Shown piece after piece: positions 6,754-15,171 of a DNA stretch of 64,000 nucleotides. Under the pieces are notes generated by a model that saw only the letters and a program-made list of their open reading frames with translations, was not told where the DNA came from and made no database searches. Position 1 is the first letter of the stretch; each line of letters begins with the position of its first letter. The DNA comes from Pseudomonas marginalis (GTDB taxonomy: Bacteria > Pseudomonadota > Gammaproteobacteria > Pseudomonadales > Pseudomonadaceae). Where the stretch lies: the NCBI RefSeq assembly GCF_024169655.1, contig NZ_JALJWV010000001.1, positions 5,066,001-5,130,000 of the forward strand. Reading direction: 5' to 3'. The position numbers and the translations under genes were made by a program.

Positions 6754-9285
6754 TCAGTGCTCCACGACAGGTGAGGTTTCAACGGTGGCCGCGTGGTACA
6801 GGCGCAAGGCCTCGCGTACTTGCGCGGCTTCTTCCAGGCCCAGCACCTGACGGGCGATGATCTGGCAGTCCGCCAGGTCCAGCTCGCGCACGGTGGCCTT
6901 GATGGACGGGATCAGCGGCACGCTGACCGACAGTTCGTCCACCCCCAGCCCGATCAACACCGGCACCGCCAACGTTTCAGACGCCAGCGCCCCACACACG
7001 CCGACCCACTTGCCGTGGGCATGGGCGGCCTTGACGGTGGTAGCGATCAGGCGCAGCACCGCCGGGTGAAAGCTGTCGGCCTGGCTGGCCAGGCGTGGGT
7101 GGTCGCGGTCCATCGCCAGGGTGTATTGGGTCAGGTCGTTGGTGCCGATGGAGAAGAAGTCCACATGGGGCGCGAATACATCCGCCATCAACGCCGCAGA
7201 CGGCACCTCGATCATGATGCCCAACTTCGGTAGCGCCGTAAGCCCAAGGGCCGATGCTTCCTCTTCAAGAATCTTGCGCGCCAGGTGCAGCTCCGAGAGC
7301 AGGCTGATCATCGGCAGCATGATATGCAGCCGCGTCAGTCCGGCACTGGCGAGGATTGCGCGGAACTGTTCGCGCAGCAATTCGGGGCGCTCCAGGCACA
7401 GGCGAATACCGCGCAGGCCCAGGAACGGGTTGATCTCGGCGTCCATCGGCACATAAGCCAACGGCTTGTCACCGCCGACGTCCAACGTGCGCACCACCAG
7501 GTTGCGCTCCGGGCCCAGCGCGCGGGCGATGGCGCTGTAGGTGCCGGCCTGCTCCTCTGGGCTCGGCGCGCGATGGCGGTCCAGGTAGAGGAACTCCGAA
7601 CGCAGCAGGCCCACGCCTTCGCCGCCCAGGCTCAGGGATTGCTCGACCTCCTGAAGCGACGCGACGTTGGCCGTGACTTCGACGTGATGACCATCGCGAG
7701 TGATGGCCGCCAGGCACGCCTGCGCGACGTCGCGTTGGCGCCGCAGCACTTGCTCCCGGCGAGCGGCCTGCAATTGCTCGATCTCGGCCAGATCCGGGTT
7801 CAGGTGCAGTTCGCCCTTGTCGGCATCCAGCAGCACCTGTTGACCGTTGGCCAGCGCCAACACCTGCGGCGGCACCCCGCAAATCGCCGGCAGCCCCAGC
7901 GCCCGGGCAAGGATCGCGACGTGGCTGGTCGCACCGCCGCCGACGGTGACAAACCCGAGCACCTTGTGCGTATCGAGGCTGGCGGTTTGCGACGGCGTCA
8001 GTTGCTCCGCGATCAGGATCGCGCGCTCAGGCAGTTCCCTGGCGCAATCCTGAATGCCGAGGAGCAGTTTCAGCACGCGCTGGCCGACGTCGGCCAAGTC
8101 CGCCGCGCGCTCGGCGAGCAGGGCATTGCCCAGGCCCTGGAACAGTTTGGCGGTGGCGAGCGTGGCGTTGTTCCAGGCAAAGGCGGCGCTTTTGCCGTCG
8201 GCCAGCAGGCCGTGCGCATGTTCCAGCAGGGTCGGGTCTTCGAGCAGTTCCTGATGGGCGCGGAAGATCTGCGCCTGGGCACTGCCGACCGCCTTGGCTT
8301 GCAGCGCTTGCAAGGCCTCGGTTGCAGCCAGCAGGCCACGCTCCAACGCCGCGCGTTCGAGTGCTGCGCCGCCCCCCGTTTCGGGAATGCTCAGCGTCGG
8401 CTCCGCCACCTGGACCACCTGACCAAACGCCGAGCCCGGCGACGCACACACGCCCCGCAGCACGCTCGCGGACGACAGCGGCACACGCGGCTCGACGTCC
8501 TCGACCGGAGCCGCGACGGTCTCGCCGCAACCCTCGGCCAACAGCGCCACCAACGCCTTGATCGCCGCGGCGGCATCCTCTCCCGCCGCGCTCACCTGCA
8601 AGGTGTCGCCCTGCACGGTTTGCAGCGCCATGATCGCCACCAGCGACTTGGCGTTGGCGCTCTGGGTTTGCTTGTGCAAGTAGATGCTGGCGTTGAACCC
8701 CTTCGCCGCCTGGGCAAACACCGCCGCCGGGCGCGCGTGCAAACCGTTGGTATTGGGCAACGTCAGCGGCTTGGAGAACAGTGCATCGCCCTCCTCCTCG
8801 TCCACTGTTTCTGCCGCCTCACCTGGAGACAGGCGCAACAGCGGCTGGCCCACCGCGACCAGGCCGCTGGCCGGCGCCAGTAGCGCAAACGGCTCGCCGC
8901 TGACCACCAGCATCAAGGTCAGCAGGCTGCGAGCGTTGAGCGCTACGTAGTCGGCATCGAACTCGATCAGCGGCTGCCCGGCCACCACCCGCTGGCCTTC
9001 CTCGACCAATCGGCTGAAGCCCTTGCCCGCCAGGTTCACGGTGTCCAGGCCGATATGCAGCAGCACCTGGACGCCGTTGTCGTCGGTAATGCTCACCGCA
9101 TGGCCACTCTCCTGGATATTGCTGATCACCCCGGTCAATGGCGCGCAGAGGGTCGGCGAGGTGGGATCGATGCACAGGCCATCGCCGATCAGGCGGCTGG
9201 AGAACACCGGGTCGGGGACCTTGTCCAGTGCCAGCAGCACACCCGACAAGGGCGCAAGCAATTCCAGGGGTTGAGTTGCGGTCAT
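6754..9285 (-). CDS. EIIA-HPr-enzyme I fusion, PEP-protein phosphotransferase
   Basis: An 843-residue multiphosphoryl-transfer protein that takes phosphate from PEP and passes it through enzyme I, HPr and EIIA to an EIIB. Three domains are seen in order: EIIA of the glucose type with His77 (QVLLHIGLDTV), HPr with His183 (NGLHARPAAVF), and enzyme I with His455 (GGGATSHVAIL) followed by the PEP-binding barrel (RSEFLYLDR, SIGTNDLTQYTLAMDR). The trehalose EIIBC in this operon lacks an EIIA domain, so this fusion supplies it and makes the pathway independent of other carriers. Some annotations call such proteins NagF-, FruB- or PtsP-like; here the context indicates trehalose. Confidence 0.93.
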   Translation of the reverse strand: MTATQPLELLAPLSGVLLALDKVPDPVFSSRLIGDGLCIDPTSPTLCAPLTGVISNIQESGHAVSITDDNGVQVLLHIGLDTVNLAGKGFSRLVEEGQRVVAGQPLIEFDADYVALNARSLLTLMLVVSGEPFALLAPASGLVAVGQPLLRLSPGEAAETVDEEEGDALFSKPLTLPNTNGLHARPAAVFAQAAKGFNASIYLHKQTQSANAKSLVAIMALQTVQGDTLQVSAAGEDAAAAIKALVALLAEGCGETVAAPVEDVEPRVPLSSASVLRGVCASPGSAFGQVVQVAEPTLSIPETGGGAALERAALERGLLAATEALQALQAKAVGSAQAQIFRAHQELLEDPTLLEHAHGLLADGKSAAFAWNNATLATAKLFQGLGNALLAERAADLADVGQRVLKLLLGIQDCARELPERAILIAEQLTPSQTASLDTHKVLGFVTVGGGATSHVAILARALGLPAICGVPPQVLALANGQQVLLDADKGELHLNPDLAEIEQLQAARREQVLRRQRDVAQACLAAITRDGHHVEVTANVASLQEVEQSLSLGGEGVGLLRSEFLYLDRHRAPSPEEQAGTYSAIARALGPERNLVVRTLDVGGDKPLAYVPMDAEINPFLGLRGIRLCLERPELLREQFRAILASAGLTRLHIMLPMISLLSELHLARKILEEEASALGLTALPKLGIMIEVPSAALMADVFAPHVDFFSIGTNDLTQYTLAMDRDHPRLASQADSFHPAVLRLIATTVKAAHAHGKWVGVCGALASETLAVPVLIGLGVDELSVSVPLIPSIKATVRELDLADCQIIARQVLGLEEAAQVREALRLYHAATVETSPVVEH

Positions 9286-9352
9286 GACGTCACCTGCTGT
9301 TTTGTTCTGTAAAAATCATTGGGTGGATACAAATCCCGAGGTGACAAAGATC

Positions 9353-9387
9353 AAATGTGGGAGGGGCTTGCCCCCTCCCACATTTAA
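9353..9387. repeat. Single REP palindrome between EI fusion and porin
   Basis: aaatgtgggagggg pairs perfectly with ccccctcccacattt around a short cttg loop. It lies inside the operon, in the 122-bp gap between the porin stop and the EI-fusion start. The hairpin could act as an mRNA stability or attenuation element between these genes; this is inference. Confidence 0.8.
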
Positions 9388-9407
9388 GCCTGTCTACATC
9401 CGAAGAT

Positions 9408-10628
9408 TCACTTCCACCAGTACTCGACTTGCACACCGACGTTCGAGCCATGCCGCGCAGTGCCGTAGGCGCCGGTGTCGGACAACGCCGATCCCGCCGC
9501 CAGCTCATTCGCCGCACGCTTGGCCGCTTCGTTCCAGGTCGCATAGGTGTAGTACAGACGCACTTCCGGGCGCGCCCAGAACTCCGGGCCCTTGGGCGAC
9601 CAGGTCGGGGCGAAGGTGAATTTGCTCAGTTTGCGTGTACCGCCGGTAGCATCGACCTGATCATGGCCAAGCTCGGTGACCAATTTGAACTGTTCACTGA
9701 TCGCATATGCCGGGCGCACACCGATGGACATCCAGGTCTGGTCCTGGCGGCCGGGGCGAATATCCTTCTGGTACACCGCCTCGATCTGCCCACCGAAACG
9801 CGGGGTGAGCTGCCAGTCGAAGAACTCCACGGCGCGGTAGCTTTTGCTGCTGCTATCCAGGGCGGTATTGCCGGTGTAGCCGAGGCCGGTGCCGGGACCT
9901 TCACCGTACTGCAGAGCGAACTTGTTCTTGCCGCCGAGGAACGGTGTTTGCACATGTTGCGCGGTCAGCGCCCAACCGCTGTTGGCGTCACGCCCTCCGG
10001 CTTTTTCGATGTAGCTCAAGCCCAGTTCCAGCTCGCCGCCGGGGTTGGTCTTGAAGCCGGCCACGTTGAAGTCGTGACGGGTCGCGTATTCCTTCTGGTA
10101 CAGGTTGTCCTTGCGCGAAAGCGCGTAGCTGTATTTCAGGTCGCCAATCAGCACGTCCTCGATGCCACCGCCGGTGGCGCTCTGGTTCCAGTAGTAGAAG
10201 TCGGAGATATGGATGTCGTTACGCTTGTAGTAACGCCGCCCCGCCCACAGCGAGCCGCCGTTGAGGCTGGGCAGGTTGGACCACTGTGCATACATCTGCG
10301 GCATGCGCGCCGAGCCGTTGTCTTCGCCCTGGAATTTAAGGGCGCGGTCGTATTTGTTGTAGAGGGAGGCCATGGCGTCGACGCTGAGCACGGAGCCGTC
10401 GTCGAGGGTCAGCAGGTCCTGGCGCAGCTCCAGTTCGCCGTACTGTTCGCATTCGTTGCCCAAACGGTATTTGGTTTGCGCGCCCGGCAGTTGGAAACAC
10501 TGCTGCTTGCCACTGCCGGTTGAAGTCCCCGCGCCGCTGCGCAAGTAACCGGAAAACTCCAGGGCCTGAGCGCCGAACGGCAAGCTCAGACACGACGCCA
10601 CGAGGCCCAGCTTTATTGTTTTTTTCAT
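9408..10628 (-). CDS. LamB-type maltoporin-like carbohydrate porin
   Basis: A 406-residue outer-membrane beta-barrel protein. It has a Sec signal peptide (MKKTIKLGLVASCLSLPFGAQA), an N-terminal FSGYLRSGAG strand, the CFQLPGAQTKYRLGNECE segment with paired Cys, WAGRRYYKRNDIHISDFYYW, and a C-terminal aromatic strand VEYWWK. These are family signatures of sugar-specific LamB porins. By position in the operon it should admit trehalose or related disaccharides. The start chosen excludes a 17-residue upstream extension because MKKTIK opens a textbook signal peptide. Confidence 0.88.
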   Translation of the reverse strand: MKKTIKLGLVASCLSLPFGAQALEFSGYLRSGAGTSTGSGKQQCFQLPGAQTKYRLGNECEQYGELELRQDLLTLDDGSVLSVDAMASLYNKYDRALKFQGEDNGSARMPQMYAQWSNLPSLNGGSLWAGRRYYKRNDIHISDFYYWNQSATGGGIEDVLIGDLKYSYALSRKDNLYQKEYATRHDFNVAGFKTNPGGELELGLSYIEKAGGRDANSGWALTAQHVQTPFLGGKNKFALQYGEGPGTGLGYTGNTALDSSSKSYRAVEFFDWQLTPRFGGQIEAVYQKDIRPGRQDQTWMSIGVRPAYAISEQFKLVTELGHDQVDATGGTRKLSKFTFAPTWSPKGPEFWARPEVRLYYTYATWNEAAKRAANELAAGSALSDTGAYGTARHGSNVGVQVEYWWK

Positions 10629-10738
10629 GCAGTACTCCGATATTTTTATTATGTTTTTTGAAGCGCCCAGTGCTCCCACACGGGGAATTAATCTCCTGCT
10701 TCGCGTCGCGCTCGGCCGTTGCTACAACGCTTCAGGCG

Positions 10739-12385
10739 TCAGTCCTTGAGATGCAGCACAAAGGATTCGTAAGGCCGTAACACCAGCGTGCCCGTGCTTG
10801 CCTGGCAATCGGGGTAATTGCTGATCAGCAGGCGCTGCCGCGTCGTTGCGTTGAGGACGTTGTCGGGCAGCTGGATTTCGCAGGGGTTGCCGTAGAAGTT
10901 GTTCAGCACCAGCAGGCGCTCGCCATGGCCTTCGCGCAGGTAGGCCCAGACCTGGAGATGGTCCTGCAACAATTCGCGATAAACGCCGTCTTGAATCAGC
11001 GGCTCCTGGCGACGCAAGGCGATCAGGCTGCGGTAGTGATGCAGCACCGAATCCGGGTCATCCCGTTGGCTGTCGACGTTGATCTGCGCCGCATTGGCCG
11101 GGATCCCAATCCACGGTTCAGCGCTACTGAAACCGGCATGCTTGCAGGCATTCCACTGCATTGGCGTGCGCCCGTTGTCCCGCGACTTCTGCATGATCGC
11201 CGCCATGCTCGACGCCTCGGACTCACCGGCATCGCGCTTGAGGCGGTAAATGTTGAGGGTTTCGACATCGCGGTACTGTTCGATCTTGTCGAAGCCCGGA
11301 TTGGTCATACCCAACTCTTCGCCCTGATACACATACGGCGTGCCCTGCAGGAAGTGCAGCGCCGTGGCGAGCATCTTGGCCGAGACCACACGATGCTCAC
11401 CGTCATCCCCAAAGCGCGAGACCACCCGTGGCTGGTCGTGGTTACACCAGAACAGCGCATTCCAACCGCCGCCGGCCTGCATGCCCAGTTGCCAGTCGGA
11501 AAAGATCTGCTTGAGCTGCAGGAAATCGAAGTCGGCCTTCACCCACTTCTGCAGGTTCGGGTAGTCGACTTTCAGGTGGTGGAAGTTGAAGGTCATCGAC
11601 AGCTCTTTCGACTCCGGCCGCGAGTAGCGGATGCAGTGCTCCAGGCTGGTGGACGACATCTCGCCGACGTTGATCAGGGCATGGCCTGCGAAGACTTCGC
11701 GGTGCATTTCCTGCAGGTATTCGTGCACGTTCGGACCGTCGGTGTAGAAGCGGCGGCCGTCGCTGGCGTCTTCGGGGAAGTCGGCGGGCTTGGAGATCAG
11801 GTTGATCACGTCCAGGCGGAAACCGCCCACGCCTTTGTCACGCCAGAAGCGCATCAGCTTGAACACCTCGGCGCGCACCTTGGGGTTGTCCCAATTCAGG
11901 TCGGCCTGGGTGTGGTCGAACAGGTGCAGAAAGTACTGCCCGGTTTGCGCTTCGTATTCCCAGGCCGAGCCGCCGAACTTGGACTCCCAGTTGTTCGGCT
12001 GGTCGCGCCAGATATAGAAGTCGCGGTACGGGTTGTCGAGGCTGCTGCGCGCCTGCTGGAACCACTCGTGCTCGATGGAGGTGTGGTTGACTACGATGTC
12101 GAGCATCAGCTTGATGCCACGCTTGGCCGCTTCGCTGATCAGCAGGTCGCAATCGGCCATGGTCCCGTAGCTCGGGTCGATGGCGTAGTAGTCGCTGATG
12201 TCGTAGCCATTGTCGCGCTGCGGCGAGCGCAGGAACGGGGTGATCCATAGGCAGTCGACGCCCAGCCATTGCAGGTAGTCGAGTTTGTCCACGATACCCA
12301 GCAGGTCACCGGTGGCGTTACCCGCGTGGCTGTAAAAGCTTTTGGGGTAGATCTGGTAGATCACCGAGTGTTGCCAATTTTGCAT
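10739..12385 (-). CDS. treA: Trehalose-6-phosphate hydrolase (GH13)
   Basis: A 548-residue cytosolic alpha-glucosidase of family GH13 that splits trehalose-6-phosphate into glucose and glucose-6-phosphate. Seen motifs are WQHSVIYQIYPKSFY at the start, LDIVVNHTS (region I), GFRLDVINL with the nucleophile Asp (region II), NVGEMSS with the acid/base Glu (region III) and FWCNHDQPR (region IV). Start MQNWQHS fits the family; an upstream extension to 12511 runs through a REPIN and is rejected. It follows treP after a REPIN. Called treC in enterics. Oligo-1,6-glucosidase is the nearest alternative, but the PTS context favours TreA. Confidence 0.92.
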   Translation of the reverse strand: MQNWQHSVIYQIYPKSFYSHAGNATGDLLGIVDKLDYLQWLGVDCLWITPFLRSPQRDNGYDISDYYAIDPSYGTMADCDLLISEAAKRGIKLMLDIVVNHTSIEHEWFQQARSSLDNPYRDFYIWRDQPNNWESKFGGSAWEYEAQTGQYFLHLFDHTQADLNWDNPKVRAEVFKLMRFWRDKGVGGFRLDVINLISKPADFPEDASDGRRFYTDGPNVHEYLQEMHREVFAGHALINVGEMSSTSLEHCIRYSRPESKELSMTFNFHHLKVDYPNLQKWVKADFDFLQLKQIFSDWQLGMQAGGGWNALFWCNHDQPRVVSRFGDDGEHRVVSAKMLATALHFLQGTPYVYQGEELGMTNPGFDKIEQYRDVETLNIYRLKRDAGESEASSMAAIMQKSRDNGRTPMQWNACKHAGFSSAEPWIGIPANAAQINVDSQRDDPDSVLHHYRSLIALRRQEPLIQDGVYRELLQDHLQVWAYLREGHGERLLVLNNFYGNPCEIQLPDNVLNATTRQRLLISNYPDCQASTGTLVLRPYESFVLHLKD

Positions 12386-12429
12386 GGGGGTCCCTTCAGT
12401 AAAATTTTGTACCAGCCGCTCGGGCCTCA

Positions 12430-12497
12430 TCGGGAGCAAGCCCCCTCCCACAGGGGGAACGCATTTCAACTGTGGGAGCGGGCTTGCTCGCGAAGGC
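12430..12497. repeat. REPIN between treP and treA
   Basis: cgggagcaagccccctccca and tgtgggagcgggcttgctcg face each other over a spacer of about 20 bp. It lies inside the operon in the short gap between treP and treA and could affect relative expression. Confidence 0.8.
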
Positions 12498-12503
12498 GGT
12501 AAT

Positions 12504-13946
12504 TCAGGCAACGCGATACCCAGGCCGGACGATCTTCATGCTCAACGCACAGGTCAAAACAAACGGCACGACCATCGCGATGACCATCCCGATCACAAAC
12601 ATCGGGATCGCATGCGGCACGATCGAGATAAACCCAGGCAAGCCACCGACCCCGATGGCCGAGGCCTGCACCTTGTTCAGCGAGAGGAAAATGCTGCCCA
12701 GTGCCGAGCCCAGCAACGCGGCATAAAACGGAAACTTGAAGCGCAGGTTCACGCCGAACATCGCCGGTTCAGTGATGCCGAAATACGCGGAGACGGCGGA
12801 AGTCGAGGCCATGCTTTTGTCCCGCGCATTGCGGGCCATGTAGAACACCGCCAGCGCGGCGCTGCCCTGGGCCAGGTTGGACATGACGATCATCGGCCAG
12901 ATAAACGTGCCGCCCTGGGTGGAGATCAGTTGCAGGTCCACCGCCAGGAACATGTGGTGCATGCCGGTGATCACCAGCGGCGCATACAGCAGGCCGAAAA
13001 TCGCCCCACCGAGCATCGGCGCCAGGTCAAACAGGGTGACCACGCCTTCGGTGATCAGGATGCCGAGGTGACGGGTCACCGGGCCGATGATCGCCAGCGC
13101 GAGCACGCCGGTGACGACGATGGTGGTGATCGGCACGACCAGCAGTTGGATGGCATTCGGTACCCGCGCACGCAGCCATTTCTCGATGACGCTCATCACA
13201 TACGCCGCCATCAGGATCGGCAGGATCTGCCCCTGGTAGCCGACTTTCTCGATCTTGAACCAGCCGAAAATGTCGAAGTACGGCAGGCTCTGGCCATCGA
13301 GACCGGCCACCGCCTTGCCGTAGTTCCAGGCGTTGAGCAGGTCTGGATGGACCAGCATCAGGCCGAGCACGATGCCGAGGATTTCACTGCCGCCAAAACG
13401 CTTGGCTGCCGACCAGCCCACCAGCGCTGGCAGGAACACGAACGAGGTGTTCGCCATCAGGTTGATCAGGCTCCACAGGCCATCCAGGTTCGGGTAGGCC
13501 TCCAGCAGCGTCTTGCCTTCGATGAACATGCCCTTGGCGCCCATCAGGTTGTTCACGCCCATCAACAGGCCGGCGATGATCAGCGCGGGCAGGATCGGCA
13601 TGAACACATCGGAGAACACCCGCACCAGGCGCTGCATGGCGTTGGTCTTGTCGGCGCCCTTCTTCTTGACGTCGGCGATGGTGGCGGCGGCGAGGCCGGT
13701 TTGCTCGCGCAGGGCGGCGTAGACCTTTTCCACTTCGCCGGGGCCGATCACCACTTGGAACAGACCGCCGGTAAAGAACGAACCCTTGACCAGGTCGACC
13801 TGGTTCAACGCGCTGCCATTGACCAGGCTCGGGTCCTTGAGCGCCAGGCGTAGGCGGGTCACGCAATGGGCAGCTTGCTCAAGGTTGTCGCGGCCCCCGA
13901 GGTTCTCGAGAATCTCGCGGGCGATGTTTGAATAGTCGTGGCTCAT
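12504..13946 (-). CDS. treP: Trehalose-specific PTS EIIBC component
   Basis: A 480-residue inner-membrane permease that imports and phosphorylates trehalose to trehalose-6-phosphate. The N-terminal EIIB domain has LENLGGRDNLEQ and the phosphocysteine Cys28 (AAHCVTRLRL). The EIIC domain, from about residue 110 onward, shows ten or so hydrophobic segments and the GITEPAMFGVNL motif of the glucose superfamily. No EIIA domain is present; the fusion at 6.75-9.29 kb supplies it. Start MSHDYSN is chosen over an upstream methionine at 13997 that would add a basic leader absent from the family. It is the first gene of the operon and lies next to the TreR operators. Confidence 0.92.
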   Translation of the reverse strand: MSHDYSNIAREILENLGGRDNLEQAAHCVTRLRLALKDPSLVNGSALNQVDLVKGSFFTGGLFQVVIGPGEVEKVYAALREQTGLAAATIADVKKKGADKTNAMQRLVRVFSDVFMPILPALIIAGLLMGVNNLMGAKGMFIEGKTLLEAYPNLDGLWSLINLMANTSFVFLPALVGWSAAKRFGGSEILGIVLGLMLVHPDLLNAWNYGKAVAGLDGQSLPYFDIFGWFKIEKVGYQGQILPILMAAYVMSVIEKWLRARVPNAIQLLVVPITTIVVTGVLALAIIGPVTRHLGILITEGVVTLFDLAPMLGGAIFGLLYAPLVITGMHHMFLAVDLQLISTQGGTFIWPMIVMSNLAQGSAALAVFYMARNARDKSMASTSAVSAYFGITEPAMFGVNLRFKFPFYAALLGSALGSIFLSLNKVQASAIGVGGLPGFISIVPHAIPMFVIGMVIAMVVPFVLTCALSMKIVRPGYRVA

Positions 13947-14012
13947 GCTTGGTTTCCACTTTGATTTTTTTATTTGGGGGGCAGTCATTGGCAGCACGCC
14001 GAAGGCAAAAGT

Positions 14013-14028
14013 ACTCGTACAGACGAGT
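14013..14028. promoter_or_regulatory. TreR operator site 1
   Basis: actcgtacagacgagt is a palindrome with arms actcgt / acgagt around a 4-base centre. Together with site 2 it forms a larger perfect 17-bp inverted repeat. It lies between divergent treP and treR, 67 bp before the treP start, as expected for a GntR-family repressor. Confidence 0.8.
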
Positions 14029-14038
14029 TAAAGCAACA

Positions 14039-14054
14039 ACTCGTCTGTACGAGT
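14039..14054. promoter_or_regulatory. TreR operator site 2
   Basis: actcgtctgtacgagt is the reverse complement of site 1 and again has arms actcgt / acgagt. The two site centres are 26 bp apart, about 2.5 helical turns. Confidence 0.8.
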
Positions 14055-14184
14055 TACATGTTGTTTATTTTTTGTAGGCCTGACCGCCCCGCAGGCCACA
14101 GATATCCACGGGCCCAATGGACAAACCCCAGCCGTGCCACTAAGGTTCCTGCCTTGAACGCAAACGCGGCACAGAGCCATCCCC

Positions 14185-14889
14185 ATGAGCAAATACAACC
14201 AGATCTATACCGATCTGCTTGCCAACATCACCACTGAACGCCTGCAACGCGGCACCCGTCTTCCCTCTGAAACCGAACTGATGGATGCCTACCAGGCCAG
14301 TCGTGGCACCGTGCGACGGGCCATCGAGCAGTTGCAGGAACGTGGGTTTGCGCAAAAAATCCACGGCAAGGGCACGTTTGTGTTGTCGCCCAACCCCATC
14401 GAGTTCCAACTGGGCGGCATCGTCAGCTTCCACGAAACCCACGCCGACCTGGGCGATGACGTACGCACCGACGTCGTCGAATTCACCCAGTTCCCGCTGG
14501 AAGGTTCGCTGCTGCTGCACATCGAGGCCGAACCCGGCAGCCTGATCACCCGCATCAAACGGGTGCGGCGCATCGGCGGCAAACGGGTGATCCTCGACAT
14601 CAACCACTTCGTCGCCGACCTGATCCCCGGCCTGGACCGCGACATCGCCGAGCAATCGATCTACGCCTTCATCGAGCAGACGTTGCAGCTGCACATCAGC
14701 TACGCCCAACGCACCATCGAAGCCCTGCCCCGCGGCAAAGACGACCAGACGCACCTCGACCTCGAAGGTCAAAGCCATGTGATCGTGGTGAGCAACCAGA
14801 CGTTTTTGCAGGACGGGCGGCAGTTCGAGTACACCGAGTCGCGGCATACGTTGGATAAGTTTTACTTTTCGGATATCGCGCGGCGGTGA
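14185..14889 (+). CDS. treR: Trehalose operon repressor, GntR family (HutC/UTRA type)
   Basis: A 234-residue repressor. The N-terminal winged helix (residues about 5-70: LPSETELMDAYQASRGTVRR, GKGTFVL) is of the GntR type, and the C-terminal UTRA domain binds the sugar-phosphate effector. It is divergent from the trehalose PTS operon and directly beside two palindromic sites, so autoregulation and repression of treP are expected, relieved by trehalose-6-phosphate as known for other TreR proteins. Start MSKYNQIYTD fits the family. Confidence 0.9.
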   Translation: MSKYNQIYTDLLANITTERLQRGTRLPSETELMDAYQASRGTVRRAIEQLQERGFAQKIHGKGTFVLSPNPIEFQLGGIVSFHETHADLGDDVRTDVVEFTQFPLEGSLLLHIEAEPGSLITRIKRVRRIGGKRVILDINHFVADLIPGLDRDIAEQSIYAFIEQTLQLHISYAQRTIEALPRGKDDQTHLDLEGQSHVIVVSNQTFLQDGRQFEYTESRHTLDKFYFSDIARR

Positions 14890-15099
14890 GGGCGAGCGAA
14901 GATCAAATGTGGCAGCGGGCTTGAACTTGCGATGGCGGTGGTTCAGTTAGTACATGAGCTGAACGATCGACCGCTTGACACTTGCGCCTGACGGCCGGTG
15001 AAAAACGCTCCATGGCGGTAACGCAAACCCTCTATCAGACGCGGGTCCAGAACGAAAAAACCGGCAGGTGTGGGTCTGGGCCGGTAACTCGCCCACAAC
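14890..15099. other. Intergenic region after treR with a decayed REP unit
   Basis: A degenerate REP half (atgtggcagcgggcttgaac) lies at about 14906-14925. The rest shows a weak ccggc…gccgg hairpin at about 15060-15085 and no supported gene. It marks the left border of the AbiE-like module. Confidence 0.5.
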
Positions 15100-15158
15100 G
15101 TTAACCACTTTTTTGACTTGTTAACCCCCGTGGTTTACAGTGAAAAAAAGTGATTAAC
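15100..15158 (+). promoter_or_regulatory. Promoter and inverted-repeat operator of the AbiE-like module
   Basis: A sigma-70 promoter TTGACT (15113-15118), 17 bp, TACAGT (15136-15141) is flanked by an inverted repeat. gttaaccactttttt at 15100-15114 and aaaaaagtgattaac at 15144-15158 match at 14 of 15 positions when one is reverse-complemented. The arms overlap the -35 and the expected start point, a layout suited to repression by a dimeric DNA-binding antitoxin. Confidence 0.65.
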
Positions 15159-15171
15159 AAGGCGCCGCGAA

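Noticed and set aside
12384..13853. Long His/Gln-rich open frame antisense to treP
   Set aside because: It is the reverse reading of membrane-protein codons of treP and has no independent support.
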